64,000 bases of DNA from Candidatus Cloacimonadota bacterium (lineage in GTDB: Bacteria > Muiribacteriota > UBA6191). Positions 36,510 through 45,189 of this stretch are shown piece after piece (the first letter of the stretch is position 1; each line of letters begins with the position of its first letter). A program made the translations under genes and the position numbers. The stretch is from NCBI GenBank assembly GCA_023954715.1, contig JAGSHD010000005.1:217598-281597 (forward strand), in the 5' to 3' direction. The notes under the pieces were generated by a model. The model worked only from the letters and a program-made list of their open reading frames with translations, was not told the DNA's origin and did not search any database.

Positions 36510-36935
36510 TTAGTCGGCTTTGTTTTCAAAAAAGTGAAAAAAGCTATTTTTTCTAGTCTCGACCACTTCAATTTTGTAGTAGCACTCAGATAAGGGGTCT
36601 TTTTGTAAGAGCAAGGCAAAAATTTTAACAATTTGTTCACCAGTAGTAATAGAGTTGTCCACTCCAATAGAGTCAAAAACCTGATTTATACTTTGATAGG
36701 AGAAGGGTGTTATAAGGCAATCATCAATATGTTGATCCACCTTTTTTTCTAGTTCGAAGTCATTACTTTGGATAAAAAAGCTTAAGCGGACTAAATATTC
36801 ATGGCCATGACCATATTGCCCCATACACTTTGAAAAAACTTTTAGGTTTTCTTGGTGGCTAAGTTGCTTACTTATGAGGCGATGATGGCAATGTAAACTA
36901 TATTTTTTTGTTTTTAAAATCATAGTTTTCGCCAT
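36510..36935 (-). CDS. Diverged 6-pyruvoyl-tetrahydropterin synthase paralogue, probably inactive
   Basis: This 141-residue protein has the T-fold pterin synthase pattern. Zinc ligands are retained (His18 in LHCHHRL, His43 and His45 in GHGHEY), as are a Cys at the nucleophile position (Cys37) and the pterin-anchoring Glu (Glu126 in EVVETRKN). The catalytic Asp-His pair present in its neighbour (PLDH) is replaced by Ser79-Tyr80 (PFSY). Its start overlaps the intact synthase gene by 38 bases. The pair probably arose by duplication. It may be a regulatory or structural subunit, or use another substrate. Confidence 0.7.
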   Translation of the reverse strand: MAKTMILKTKKYSLHCHHRLISKQLSHQENLKVFSKCMGQYGHGHEYLVRLSFFIQSNDFELEKKVDQHIDDCLITPFSYQSINQVFDSIGVDNSITTGEQIVKIFALLLQKDPLSECYYKIEVVETRKNSFFHFFENKAD

Positions 36936-37347
36936 AGTATTCTACAAACAAATCAGAGTTTTCATAGAGTTTAACTTTATGTAAGTCGATTTCTATGGGT
37001 AAAAGTTTTTTGATTTCATTAAAACAAAAAATAGCTATGTTTTCTGTGGTGGGTACAGTTTTTTTGAAGTAATCTACCTCATAGTTTAAGAAGCGATGAT
37101 CTAAGGGAGACATTACACTATCTTTTAAGATTTTATCTAAGTCTGTGAGATTGATCACCATACCAGTTTTTTGATCTACTGGACCAACAATAGTTACTTC
37201 TAGTTCATAGTTATGACCGTGACCATGAGGATTGTTACATGGGCCAAAAACTTCTTTGTTTTTTTCGTCTGTCCAGTCGTCGATATGGTATCGGTGGCCT
37301 GAGGCGAAATAAATTTTTCGTGATAAATATACTTTGTCTATTAACAT
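36898..37347 (-). CDS. 6-pyruvoyl-tetrahydropterin synthase-like enzyme
   Basis: This 149-residue protein has all active-site features: zinc ligands His18, His43 and His45, the nucleophile Cys37 within FGPCNNPHGHGHNYELEV, the Asp83-His84 relay in PLDHRFLN, TTEN at 100-103 and the pterin-anchoring Glu129. It resembles animal PTPS (the NNPxGHGHNY, TGMVINLTDL and PLDH blocks) more than bacterial QueD. PTPS turns dihydroneopterin triphosphate into 6-pyruvoyl-tetrahydropterin, the precursor of tetrahydrobiopterin. QueD-type activity (queuosine pathway) is the alternative. It overlaps the SDR gene by 7 bases and the second synthase by 38. Confidence 0.8.
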   Translation of the reverse strand: MLIDKVYLSRKIYFASGHRYHIDDWTDEKNKEVFGPCNNPHGHGHNYELEVTIVGPVDQKTGMVINLTDLDKILKDSVMSPLDHRFLNYEVDYFKKTVPTTENIAIFCFNEIKKLLPIEIDLHKVKLYENSDLFVEYYGENYDFKNKKI

Positions 37348-38084
37348 ACTAAAGAGATTCCTCCGTCAAATAAGATAGAAGATCCAGTCATAAAAGACAT
37401 CTCACTTTTAGTAAGCTGAAGGCAAAGTTCGGCTACGGCTGTTGGTTCGCCTAAAGTTTTTAAAGGGTGAAAGTCGGCCATAGCCTGGTAAAATTCATCC
37501 AACTCTTGTTGAGATTTATTCTTTTCATGAATTGGGGTTTTGATGACACCTGGTAAGATGGCATTGGCCCTCACTTTAGGTGCGTATTCAAGTGCTATAC
37601 TTTGAGTAAGGCTTTGAAGCGCAGCTTTTGAAGCAGAATAAAAAGAGGTTTGTGGAGCAGGCTTGTTGCCTAATGAAGATGATATATTAATAATTGAAGA
37701 GCTGCTATCTTGTTTATTCATGATCTTTAGAGCTTCTTTAGTGATTAAAAAAGCCCCAAAGACATTTGCTGAAAACATTTCTTGTATCTGCTTTAAACTA
37801 GACTCACAATAATCGTTTTGCCAATAAATACCTGCATTATTGATTAAAACATCTAGTGTATCTATAGATTGAAATAATTGAATCACGTCTTGTTCGTTAC
37901 TAGAGTCACATGAAACAACTTGAAGTTGTCCAGTGTATTTACCCCCTAGTTCGAGTTCAAGTTTCTTCAATTTATCTTGGTTTCTTCCAGTGGCAATAAC
38001 ATTGTAGCCACTATCAAGAAATTTGGTAACGCATGCATAGCCAATACCGGAGCTTCCTCCGGTAATTAAAGCAGTTTTATTCAT
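37341..38084 (-). CDS. Short-chain dehydrogenase/reductase
   Basis: This 247-residue SDR has the NAD(P) motif TGGSSGIG (8-15), NNAG (82-85), Asn107, the catalytic Ser in INISSS (about 135-137) and Tyr149-x3-Lys153. The ATGRNQ after beta2 favours NADP(H). By sequence it is a generic classical SDR. Because it overlaps the PTPS-like gene by 7 bases, a sepiapterin-reductase-like step in pterin synthesis is an attractive guess, but sequence alone does not show it. It follows the Mrp/ApbC gene by 12 bases. Confidence 0.85.
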   Translation of the reverse strand: MNKTALITGGSSGIGYACVTKFLDSGYNVIATGRNQDKLKKLELELGGKYTGQLQVVSCDSSNEQDVIQLFQSIDTLDVLINNAGIYWQNDYCESSLKQIQEMFSANVFGAFLITKEALKIMNKQDSSSSIINISSSLGNKPAPQTSFYSASKAALQSLTQSIALEYAPKVRANAILPGVIKTPIHEKNKSQQELDEFYQAMADFHPLKTLGEPTAVAELCLQLTKSEMSFMTGSSILFDGGISLVC

Positions 38085-38096
38085 AAAAGTCTCCGT

Positions 38097-38903
38097 TTAG
38101 GTTCTAGTTTGAACAACTTCAGATTGGATTTTATCATGATTAAATTTACTAATCTGAGCTACAACCTTTTGGGCAATTTTAAAAAACATTTTAGAAGCGG
38201 GTGAGCTTGGGTTTTCAATAAAAACAGGTTTTCCTTGGTCCCCAGCGCTACATACATTAGGATCAATTGGGATGGATCCAAATAGTGGACAGTTTAGATC
38301 TTTAGCAAGTTGCTCTCCACCACCAGCAGAGAAAATAGGCACTATTTCATTGGTGGCAGGATTTAAAAACCCAGACATATTTTCAATGACACCTAGTAGA
38401 GGTATTTTTAGACTTTCTAACATACTTGTAGCTCGCTTTACATCATCTAATGCAACTTTTTGAGGAGTAGTTACAACTACTGCACCTACAACTGAGATAG
38501 TTTGAGAGATGGATAGTTGTACATCCCCTGTACCTGGAGGAAGGTCTACAACTAAAAAGTCCAAATCACTCCAAGCCACATCATTGCAAAATTGCTGAAC
38601 AATTTTGTGAACCATTGGTCCTCTCCAAATTAGTGCTTGATCTGGTTCTACTAAAAAACCAGAAGACATCATTTCAATGCCATGAGATTGGATAGGGATG
38701 ATTTTTTGATCATCATTTAAAGTAGGTGGCTCTTGAACGCCCATCATCGTTGGGATAGAAGGTCCATAAATATCGGCATCAAGTAAGCCAACTTTGGAGT
38801 CGTTCATTGCTAAAGCAAGAGCAAGATTTGTAGATACAGTTGATTTTCCAACTCCACCTTTTCCACTAAGAACTAAAATTGTATTTCGTTTTTTATTTGT
38901 CAT
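38097..38903 (-). CDS. Mrp/ApbC-family P-loop ATPase
   Basis: This 268-residue ATPase has the deviant Walker A GKGGVGKS (14-21), DADIYGPSIP (about 43-52) and VVDLPPGTGDVQLS, all typical of Mrp/ApbC/NBP35 iron-sulfur cluster carriers. The N-terminal DUF59 domain of many homologues is absent. The C-terminal CxxC that bridges the cluster in ApbC is replaced (NMSGFLNPATNEI), as also happens in some bacterial family members. It may therefore not carry a cluster in the usual way. It is upstream of the SDR and pterin synthase genes in what looks like one operon. Confidence 0.85.
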   Translation of the reverse strand: MTNKKRNTILVLSGKGGVGKSTVSTNLALALAMNDSKVGLLDADIYGPSIPTMMGVQEPPTLNDDQKIIPIQSHGIEMMSSGFLVEPDQALIWRGPMVHKIVQQFCNDVAWSDLDFLVVDLPPGTGDVQLSISQTISVVGAVVVTTPQKVALDDVKRATSMLESLKIPLLGVIENMSGFLNPATNEIVPIFSAGGGEQLAKDLNCPLFGSIPIDPNVCSAGDQGKPVFIENPSSPASKMFFKIAQKVVAQISKFNHDKIQSEVVQTRT

Positions 38904-39002
38904 GATATTTGCCTTTGAAGATAAGCTTTCAAGTTTATCTAAATAAAGATAAGAGAGTTAAAGCAGTGCGACAAACTGATGAAGTGCACTGCTACAATAA
39001 GT

Positions 39003-39224
39003 CTATTTTGATTTAAGATATTTGATAATGTCAGCTGATTCAAACATCGGCTTGCCATTTTCAACAAGACATGGAACCGTATTTCTACCAGTTAATGAGT
39101 TGAGTTCTTTTTTAAACTTTGGGTTCGTGTTTGTATTTCTAAGTTCGATGTCTAAGTTAAGTGGTTTAATGGCGCTTAATACGCGGGCACAAAATGGACA
39201 TTGAGGGTAATAGTATAAAATCAT
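39003..39224 (-). CDS. Glutaredoxin-like protein
   Basis: This small 73-residue protein has a thioredoxin-fold N-terminal layout: MILYYYPQCPFCARV with the redox pair Cys9-Pro-Phe-Cys12, the cis-proline loop NTVPCLV (about 48-54) and ESADIIKYL at the end. It matches the glutaredoxin/GST-N type that uses glutathione to reduce disulfides. It is about 100 bases upstream of the Mrp/ApbC gene on the same strand and may share its transcript. Confidence 0.85.
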   Translation of the reverse strand: MILYYYPQCPFCARVLSAIKPLNLDIELRNTNTNPKFKKELNSLTGRNTVPCLVENGKPMFESADIIKYLKSK

Positions 39225-39314
39225 AATTTCTCCAATTATATATGTTAAGTGTTATTAATGAGTTGGGGTTTAACTAAAAACCTTACAACATTTGTGAGTC
39301 CTTATTGTATGGTA

Positions 39315-40289
39315 TTAAATATGTCCTAAGGATTTTTTACATGCAGTTACAACTAAAGAAATGCTTGTTTCTAGATCATGGTTGAGTTTTGCTCCAGCAG
39401 CTTTAGCATGTCCCCCGCCACCAAATTCTGATGCGACTTTGTTTACATCCGCATCACCTCGGGCACGTAAAGATATTTTAGTAGTATCTGCAGAGCCTTG
39501 CTTAAAAAATAATGAAATTTCAATACCGCTTACTTCAGTTAGTTTGTTTACAAACTCTTCTGTATCGGAGCAACCGGTTTCATCCATCATTTCTTGGGTG
39601 CAATAGAGCCAAGCGATACCGTTTTCATTTTTTAATGTGGCTAAAACTTTTTGCTCAAGTAAAAGCTTTTCTAATGGCTTCTCTTCGAATAGCTTTTTAA
39701 TAATCAAGTTGTGCTTGGCGCCAGATCTTAAAAAGTGTTGAGCACACTCAAAGGACTCTGAACGGGTATTACTAAATCGAAATCTCCCTGTATCAGTGAT
39801 TAAACCAGTATATAATAGAGTAGAGATACCAGTATCTAATTTAAGATCTAATTGTTGCATCAAACGATAGGCAACCTCTGTACTTGAGGCGGCTTTTTCA
39901 TCAAAGACCATTAAGTCTCCAAACATTGCGTTAGAAGTGTGGTGATCGAGATTGACAATTGTTGGATCTAACTCATCAATAATACTTTGATCAAAACCAA
40001 GTCTTGGAATATTAGGGGCATCTACAGTAAAAAGTACGGTTTTTTTATTTTTTGGAAGAGTCTTTGGAAACTCATATAATATTTCATCGCTGTGTGGTAA
40101 CCATGAGTACTTATCTGAAAATTTATCGCAAAGAACAGTGTAGGTTTGTTTTCCTAGTTGACGAAAAGCTAACATGAGGCCTAGGCTTCCCCCTAATCCA
40201 TCACAATCAGGATCTATATGAGAAGTGAAAACAAAGCACTCTGCTTCATCAATAATTTTTTTCATTTTAGAAATGTCTGTAATATTCAT
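39315..40289 (-). CDS. DHH/DHHA1 phosphoesterase, NrnA-like
   Basis: This is a 324-residue protein from the ATG at 40289, which has AGGAC 7-8 bases before it; a start at 40361 would add 24 residues with no binding site. Metal-binding motifs are SHIDPDCDG (23-31), TVDAP (about 88-92) and the DHH at 115-117 (LDHHTSN). The DHHA1 domain ends with GGGGHAKAAG. NrnA-type enzymes degrade nano-RNA oligonucleotides, pAp or cyclic-dinucleotide products in the cytoplasm. The exact substrate cannot be told. Its promoter region is shared with the divergent regulator gene. Confidence 0.85.
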   Translation of the reverse strand: MNITDISKMKKIIDEAECFVFTSHIDPDCDGLGGSLGLMLAFRQLGKQTYTVLCDKFSDKYSWLPHSDEILYEFPKTLPKNKKTVLFTVDAPNIPRLGFDQSIIDELDPTIVNLDHHTSNAMFGDLMVFDEKAASSTEVAYRLMQQLDLKLDTGISTLLYTGLITDTGRFRFSNTRSESFECAQHFLRSGAKHNLIIKKLFEEKPLEKLLLEQKVLATLKNENGIAWLYCTQEMMDETGCSDTEEFVNKLTEVSGIEISLFFKQGSADTTKISLRARGDADVNKVASEFGGGGHAKAAGAKLNHDLETSISLVVTACKKSLGHI

Positions 40290-40575
40290 AGTATGTCCTG
40301 TGGGGTAATCTGCTTTAGATTGGATAGCAGTGAATCTGTTTTGATGCGAAATTATACCCAAATCCCCATAATTTGTCTTTTTCGGTTCATAAGAAAACGT
40401 TTAAAATCTCCTTATTATAAATACTTATGTGATAAAACAGCTAAAGTTAGGATTTCATGACAAAAATAATGATCATTAGGTGTGTTAATATTCTCCAAAA
40501 TAGTGCGATTTTGGGCAAAACTTGTCCCATTTTTATAAGATACTTGATTTTCTATAGATAATTTACATTCAAATT

Positions 40576-40605
40576 TTGCATCTTATTATCCAAGTAAGGT
40601 ATACT
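40576..40605 (+). promoter_or_regulatory. Candidate promoter of the NtrC-like regulator gene
   Basis: TTGCAT at 40576-40581 and TATACT at 40600-40605 with an 18-base spacer form a good sigma-70-type promoter. It lies about 55 bases before the ATG at 40660, within the 370-base gap between divergent genes. The rest of that gap shows nothing else I can name. Confidence 0.5.
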
Positions 40606-40659
40606 GATGGATTGAAATTATTCCATTTCGTAACATTTTTAGAAAAATAGAGGTCTTTG

Positions 40660-42015
40660 ATGGAACAGAGTAAGAGAAAAGTTCTGTTGGTAGAAGAAGA
40701 AAATACTTTAAGATCAACTTTAGGCATGTTTTTAGAGAAGGGTGGCTTTGGCGTTGCTGAAGTAGCAGATTCTCAAGAGGCAGTTAGTTGTTTAGAAAAA
40801 GGTATCTTTGAGTTGGTCGTTTGTGATCTAAACTTGAGTGGGAAAGATGGCTTATGGCTGCTAAAGCATGTCTGTAAGGAATATCCAGAAACTCGAGTAA
40901 TGATGATGTCATCTAATCCTGACATAGAAACAGTCGTTGCTACTATGAAGTTAGGTGCGGTTGATTTTTTAACAAAGCCGTTTACGCCTCCTGTGTTTAT
41001 AGAAAGATGTGAGGAAGCTCTAAAAATTGTTACCTCTAAAGTGGTTGAAAAGCAAGTTAAAGAGCCTGAGATAAAGCCTGTTGAGTTTGCTGAGATTGTC
41101 GGTAGATCTTTTACAGTGAAAAAAATGAAAGATGTAGTAAGAAGGGCAGCTAATTTGCCAACTACTATATTACTCACTGGGCAGAGTGGCACCGGAAAAG
41201 AAACTACAGCAAAGAGGATTCATGAGTCAGCATGTTCTAACGATGCTCCTTTTGTAGTGGTTGATTGTGCTTCCTTAGAGGATCCACTTCGAGAAGAAGA
41301 GTTTTTTGGTAGTTCGGATGATCTATCTGGCAATGGATGTGGAGAGTTGCTCTTAGGGGCAAAAGGCGGAACCATATATTTAAATGAGATTTCCTCTCTT
41401 CCTGAAAGAATTCAAGGAAAGCTGATTCGTATTCTAGAAAGTGGAAAGGTTCGACCCGTAGGATCTGTTAATGAGCAAGATTTAAAGATTCGTTTTATAT
41501 GTTCATCAAGTAAAGATATCGAGCAATTGGTTAATGAAGAAGGTTTTCGACAAGACCTCTTCTTTAGAATAAGTGGATTACATCTAAAACTAGAGGCCTT
41601 AAAAGATCGTTCTGAAGATATTCCAGCCTTTATGGAGTATTTTTTAAAAGGAATGAATGTCAAGCATCAAAAGCAAATTAGAGGTTACTCTAAAGGAGCT
41701 TATAACTTATGCATGGCATACCATTGGCCAGGTAACATCAGAGAGCTTAAAAATGCTGTAGAGCGATCCGTTATTTTTTGTAATGATCCATTCATTCAAG
41801 AAGCCCATGTACCTCAATCTGTAAGAGAACCAAGAAAATTAAATTTACAGCAGCAAGCAGCTAGTGGATTTTATACATTACGGGAGCTAGAGAAGATTAA
41901 GATTCTTGAGACATTAGAGGCTTTTGGTGGAAATAAAGCAATGACCGCAAAAGTATTAGGTATAGGACGAAATACTCTTTGGCGTAAACTAAAAGAATAC
42001 GATATTGAAAGCTAA
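40660..42015 (+). CDS. NtrC-like response regulator lacking the GAFTGA loop
   Basis: This is a 451-residue protein from the ATG at 40660 (GAGG before it). The receiver domain (about 5-120) has the phosphoacceptor Asp56 (VVCDLNLSGKDG), Ser84/85 and Lys106 (TKPF). The AAA+ domain (about 145-375) has Walker A GQSGTGKE (174-181) and the arginine-finger region FRQDLFFRI. The sigma-54-contacting GAFTGA loop is missing (EEFFGSSDDLSGNGCGELLLG), and Walker B reads TIYLNEI with Asn for the usual Asp. A Fis-type helix-turn-helix ends the protein (NKAMTAKVLGIGRNTLWRKL). It probably regulates transcription without activating sigma-54. Confidence 0.85.
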   Translation: MEQSKRKVLLVEEENTLRSTLGMFLEKGGFGVAEVADSQEAVSCLEKGIFELVVCDLNLSGKDGLWLLKHVCKEYPETRVMMMSSNPDIETVVATMKLGAVDFLTKPFTPPVFIERCEEALKIVTSKVVEKQVKEPEIKPVEFAEIVGRSFTVKKMKDVVRRAANLPTTILLTGQSGTGKETTAKRIHESACSNDAPFVVVDCASLEDPLREEEFFGSSDDLSGNGCGELLLGAKGGTIYLNEISSLPERIQGKLIRILESGKVRPVGSVNEQDLKIRFICSSSKDIEQLVNEEGFRQDLFFRISGLHLKLEALKDRSEDIPAFMEYFLKGMNVKHQKQIRGYSKGAYNLCMAYHWPGNIRELKNAVERSVIFCNDPFIQEAHVPQSVREPRKLNLQQQAASGFYTLRELEKIKILETLEAFGGNKAMTAKVLGIGRNTLWRKLKEYDIES

Positions 42016-42047
42016 TTTTTAGCCTAAAACACTAGAAAGGCAATCTC

Positions 42048-42650
42048 ATGTGTGAAGATAAAAACAATCAATCTCAAAATAATGATTCAGACACATTAGA
42101 TGATTTACCTAAAGTAGATGATTTAGTTTCACAGATTGTCGCTGGTTGGGCGCAACCAGAAGGTACAAAACATAAAGCCTTTGATTATACAGTCGATCAA
42201 CAAAACTTGTTGTCTTATCTAGGGGTTTTGCTTGAAGATTTGTTTTGCTCTCAGTTTGTTGAGGGTAATGTGCAGATTTTGTCCTATTGTGATTTAGATT
42301 TGGATAGCTTTATTGAAGATGATCATGACTCTAAGCTTAGTTTTTTTGCCAAAGCTAGTAATGATCAGTTTTGTTTAATCTCATCAACGAAGAGCTTGCT
42401 TAATGATGTGGTGGACTCAGACTTTAAAGAATTGGGTATCGAGTTGCTATCGCAGTTGAACAACCGTATTTTTAAGGACTTTTTAGTAAAGTTAAAGTTA
42501 TGTGATTTAGCCCCAAATTTGAGTGATATACAAAGTACGGATGTAGGCCAAGATTGTATATTATACTCCCTAGAGCTTACTCATGACTTTAAAAAGTATC
42601 CAGTTTATGTAATACTTTCAAGATCATTGGTTGATCTTTTAATTTCTTAA
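42048..42650 (+). CDS. Protein of unknown function downstream of the regulator
   Basis: I do not recognise this 200-residue soluble, acidic protein. The first 40 residues are polar and low in complexity (NNQSQNNDSDTLDDLPKVDD). The rest alternates helix and strand, with LLSQLNNRIFKDFLVKLKL and VYVILSRSLVDLLIS near the end. The pattern recalls CheX/CheC-like folds but not strongly enough to call. GAAAGG precedes the ATG, 33 bases after the regulator stop, so the two are probably co-transcribed. Its stop overlaps that of convergent dcd. Confidence 0.65.
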   Translation: MCEDKNNQSQNNDSDTLDDLPKVDDLVSQIVAGWAQPEGTKHKAFDYTVDQQNLLSYLGVLLEDLFCSQFVEGNVQILSYCDLDLDSFIEDDHDSKLSFFAKASNDQFCLISSTKSLLNDVVDSDFKELGIELLSQLNNRIFKDFLVKLKLCDLAPNLSDIQSTDVGQDCILYSLELTHDFKKYPVYVILSRSLVDLLIS

Positions 42651-43168
42651 CTTTTCGAAAAATCCTTATACATCATGCTGGGTTGAATCCCTGTGTTTTT
42701 CTGGTATTTACTTTTGTACTCTTGTACTTCACCTTGAGCGGTATGATAAAAAATCTGGCAGATTTCTACGTCAGGATAAATAATTAGAGGGTGAGTTACA
42801 ATTATCTCTAAAGTCCAAAATCCATCAAAACCAATATCTCCAAAGCCGGCAGTCACATGAATAAACATTCCAAGACGCCCAACAGAGGAGCGACCTTCAA
42901 GCATTGGCACGTAGTTGAGTGTTTTAGTACGTTCAACGGTTCGACCAAGATATAAAATACCAGGCTCCAACAAGAGACCTTCCTCAGGAATAATCAAATC
43001 AGTATGAGGATTATTTTTTTTCATATCTAAAGGAAACTCAGTATACCGAACCAAGTGCTTGTCTAAAGTAAGATTATAAGAATTAGGATTGATTCGATTT
43101 GGTGAATAGGGCTCGATAAAAATTGATTTATTTAATTCTTTTTGAATTTCTTTACCGGTTAATATCAT
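42647..43168 (-). CDS. dcd: dCTP deaminase
   Basis: This is a 173-residue protein with the trimeric dUTPase-like fold of dCTP deaminases. Key blocks are RINPNSYNLTL, EGRSSVGRLGMFIHVTAGFG (about 91-110, active-site Ser/Arg), FWTLEI with the catalytic Glu (about 121) and GIQPSMMYKDF at the end. It deaminates dCTP to dUTP for thymidylate synthesis. The sequence follows the short bacterial deaminase type; combined deaminase/dUTPase activity cannot be excluded. It converges with the gene at 42048 with a 4-base overlap. Confidence 0.9.
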   Translation of the reverse strand: MILTGKEIQKELNKSIFIEPYSPNRINPNSYNLTLDKHLVRYTEFPLDMKKNNPHTDLIIPEEGLLLEPGILYLGRTVERTKTLNYVPMLEGRSSVGRLGMFIHVTAGFGDIGFDGFWTLEIIVTHPLIIYPDVEICQIFYHTAQGEVQEYKSKYQKNTGIQPSMMYKDFSKS

Positions 43169-43531
43169 CTATGCCTCTTTTGGAACTATATATTTTAGTT
43201 TAACTTTAAGTTAGATTTTTAAAGCACTTTGCAAGAAAGAGCAAGGATGCTCCAAATAATTCAAATGTTTCTACAGGGTAAAACAATTATTGTAAAAAAA
43301 GTCATAAATTGTTCATAATTAGGTTAAAAAAAGGACTTAATTTGTCGGATAATTAAGGGGCAAATTGATAAGAGATTTGTAGAGTTTAAGAAAAACAAAA
43401 TTCCTATAGTTACATCAAGAGATTAACTTGAATGTATAGTGAAATTTTGTTATTTTCCAAGGTTTTATTGGGTAAAAAAATAGCTTTATTCGATTCAGTA
43501 TTCACACACATTTAAGACACAAGGACTTAAA
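43169..43531. other. Intergenic region before the antiporter gene
   Basis: These 363 very AT-rich bases lie between the divergent dcd and antiporter genes. Several weak TTG/TATA-like elements occur, but no convincing promoter pair, hairpin or riboswitch can be singled out. AAGGACTT at the right edge is the antiporter ribosome binding site. Confidence 0.4.
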
Positions 43532-45070
43532 ATGAAACTAGGTAATTTATTAAAGATGCTTCTAATGGCATTTCTAGTTATAGCAGGACCATCACTTGAT
43601 CAAGTGAATGCTAGTCCAGCTGCGACAGGTGTTGCACCAACAGCTACTACTCAGGTGGCACATGACCATGCTAAAGATCACGGTCATTCTCACGATCACG
43701 GACACGCACATGCAGAAGGTGATCACGCTAAACATGCAGAAGCGGGCGCAGGACATCACGGGCCGATTAAAAACTTATCTCCATATTGGTGTATTCCATT
43801 TGCGTTGATGTTGTTATCTATTGCCATTTTACCTCTTTTTGCAGAGCATTGGTGGGAAGAAAACTCCAATAAGGCTAAAATTGCTGTACCACTAGGACTA
43901 TTAGTAGCTATATATTTAGTTGCTGCTCATGGTGGAGAGGGAATGTACTTGATAAATCACTCACTTGTTGAGTATGTTCAGTTTATTTGTTTACTAGGAA
44001 GCTTATATATTATTTCTGGTGGAATCGTTATCAAAGGTTCTATGGTTGGTACTCCAAAATTTAATGCTGGTATTTTAGCATTAGGGGCAAGTATTGCATC
44101 TATCGTTGGAACTACAGGAGCATCTATGCTTTTGATTCGTCCAATCATTCGAGCTAACTTCAACAGAAAACACGTAGTACATATCTTTATTTTCTTTATC
44201 TTTATGGTATCTAACTGTGGTGGTTTATTGACTCCTCTTGGTGATCCACCATTGTTTTTAGGGTTTTTAAAAGGTGTGCCTTTCGAATGGACATTACAAC
44301 TATGGAAACCTTGGCTTTTTGTAAATCTTACTTTATTAATTATCTTTTTTGTTTGGGACTCAATGGTTTACAAAAAAGAAGAATTCATTGAAGATGAAAA
44401 GCCAACTGAAAAAGAGCCTTTTAAGGTTGAAGGTTTAATCAACTTTATTTGGTTAACTGGAGTTGTTTTATCTGTTGCTTTCTTAACACCAGACTTCTTA
44501 GGTAAATTAGGGATCCATCCAATGGGTCGTGAAGTAGTTATGATTATACTGATCGGTTTGTCTCTACAGTTAACTTCAAAAGAGTTAAGAGAATATAACG
44601 AGTTTAACTACCACCCAATTAATGAAGTTGCAGTATTATTTATCGGTATCTTTTTAACGATGATTCCTGCAATTAATACTTTGAAACTAATGGGACCAAC
44701 TTTAGGTGTAACTCAACCCGCTCAGTTTTTCTGGTTCACGGGGGTTCTGTCTTCTTTCTTAGATAACGCTCCAACTTATGTAGTGTTCTATGAATTAGCT
44801 GGTACTCTTGGTTTAGATCCAGCACTGTATGGGGCAGTCGTTGCTAATAATGTACCACATACTATCTTGGCTGCGATTAGTATGGGTGCGGTTTTCATGG
44901 GTGCTAACTCTTACATCGGTAACGGTCCAAACTTTATGGTTAAGGCGATTGCAGAGCAATCTGGAATTAAAATGCCTTCATTCTTTGGATATATGGCATA
45001 TTCAGTAGGGATTTTGATTCCTGTATTTTTATTAGTTCATTATATATTTATTACTATGAAGATGCTTTAA
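43532..45070 (+). CDS. NhaD-type Na+/H+ antiporter (ion transporter superfamily)
   Basis: This 512-residue inner-membrane protein has a cleavable-looking N-terminus (to about residue 28), then a His/Asp-rich stretch (about 43-77, HDHAKDHGHSHDHGHAHAEG...), then about 11-12 helices. VGTTGASMLLIRPIIRAN, NCGGLLTPLGDPPLFLGFLKG and SSFLDNAPTYVVF are typical of NhaD proteins, which exchange Na+ (or Li+) for protons. The His-rich segment would lie outside the membrane and could bind metal or sense pH. It has its own terminator and sits directly upstream of the alternative complex III operon. Confidence 0.85.
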   Translation: MKLGNLLKMLLMAFLVIAGPSLDQVNASPAATGVAPTATTQVAHDHAKDHGHSHDHGHAHAEGDHAKHAEAGAGHHGPIKNLSPYWCIPFALMLLSIAILPLFAEHWWEENSNKAKIAVPLGLLVAIYLVAAHGGEGMYLINHSLVEYVQFICLLGSLYIISGGIVIKGSMVGTPKFNAGILALGASIASIVGTTGASMLLIRPIIRANFNRKHVVHIFIFFIFMVSNCGGLLTPLGDPPLFLGFLKGVPFEWTLQLWKPWLFVNLTLLIIFFVWDSMVYKKEEFIEDEKPTEKEPFKVEGLINFIWLTGVVLSVAFLTPDFLGKLGIHPMGREVVMIILIGLSLQLTSKELREYNEFNYHPINEVAVLFIGIFLTMIPAINTLKLMGPTLGVTQPAQFFWFTGVLSSFLDNAPTYVVFYELAGTLGLDPALYGAVVANNVPHTILAAISMGAVFMGANSYIGNGPNFMVKAIAEQSGIKMPSFFGYMAYSVGILIPVFLLVHYIFITMKML

Positions 45071-45074
45071 AACT

Positions 45075-45112
45075 TAAAAATCTCCTTTTTTGTATTAAGA
45101 AGGGGATTTTTG
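45075..45112 (+). terminator. Terminator of the antiporter gene
   Basis: AAAAATCTCCTT pairs with AAGGGGATTTTT with one mismatch or bulge around a short AT loop, ending in a T run. It begins a few bases after the stop codon. Confidence 0.75.
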
Positions 45113-45189
45113 AGCTTTACACGAGAGATTGTTTTGACAAAAAGGACTGATTTTTAGTGTTTTTTTGTCAAACAAGCTTTTAAAATTAG

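Noticed and set aside
43608..43808. A frame overlapping the start of the antiporter gene
   Set aside because: It is a shadow of the His-rich coding sequence; the antiporter frame has the binding site and family motifs.
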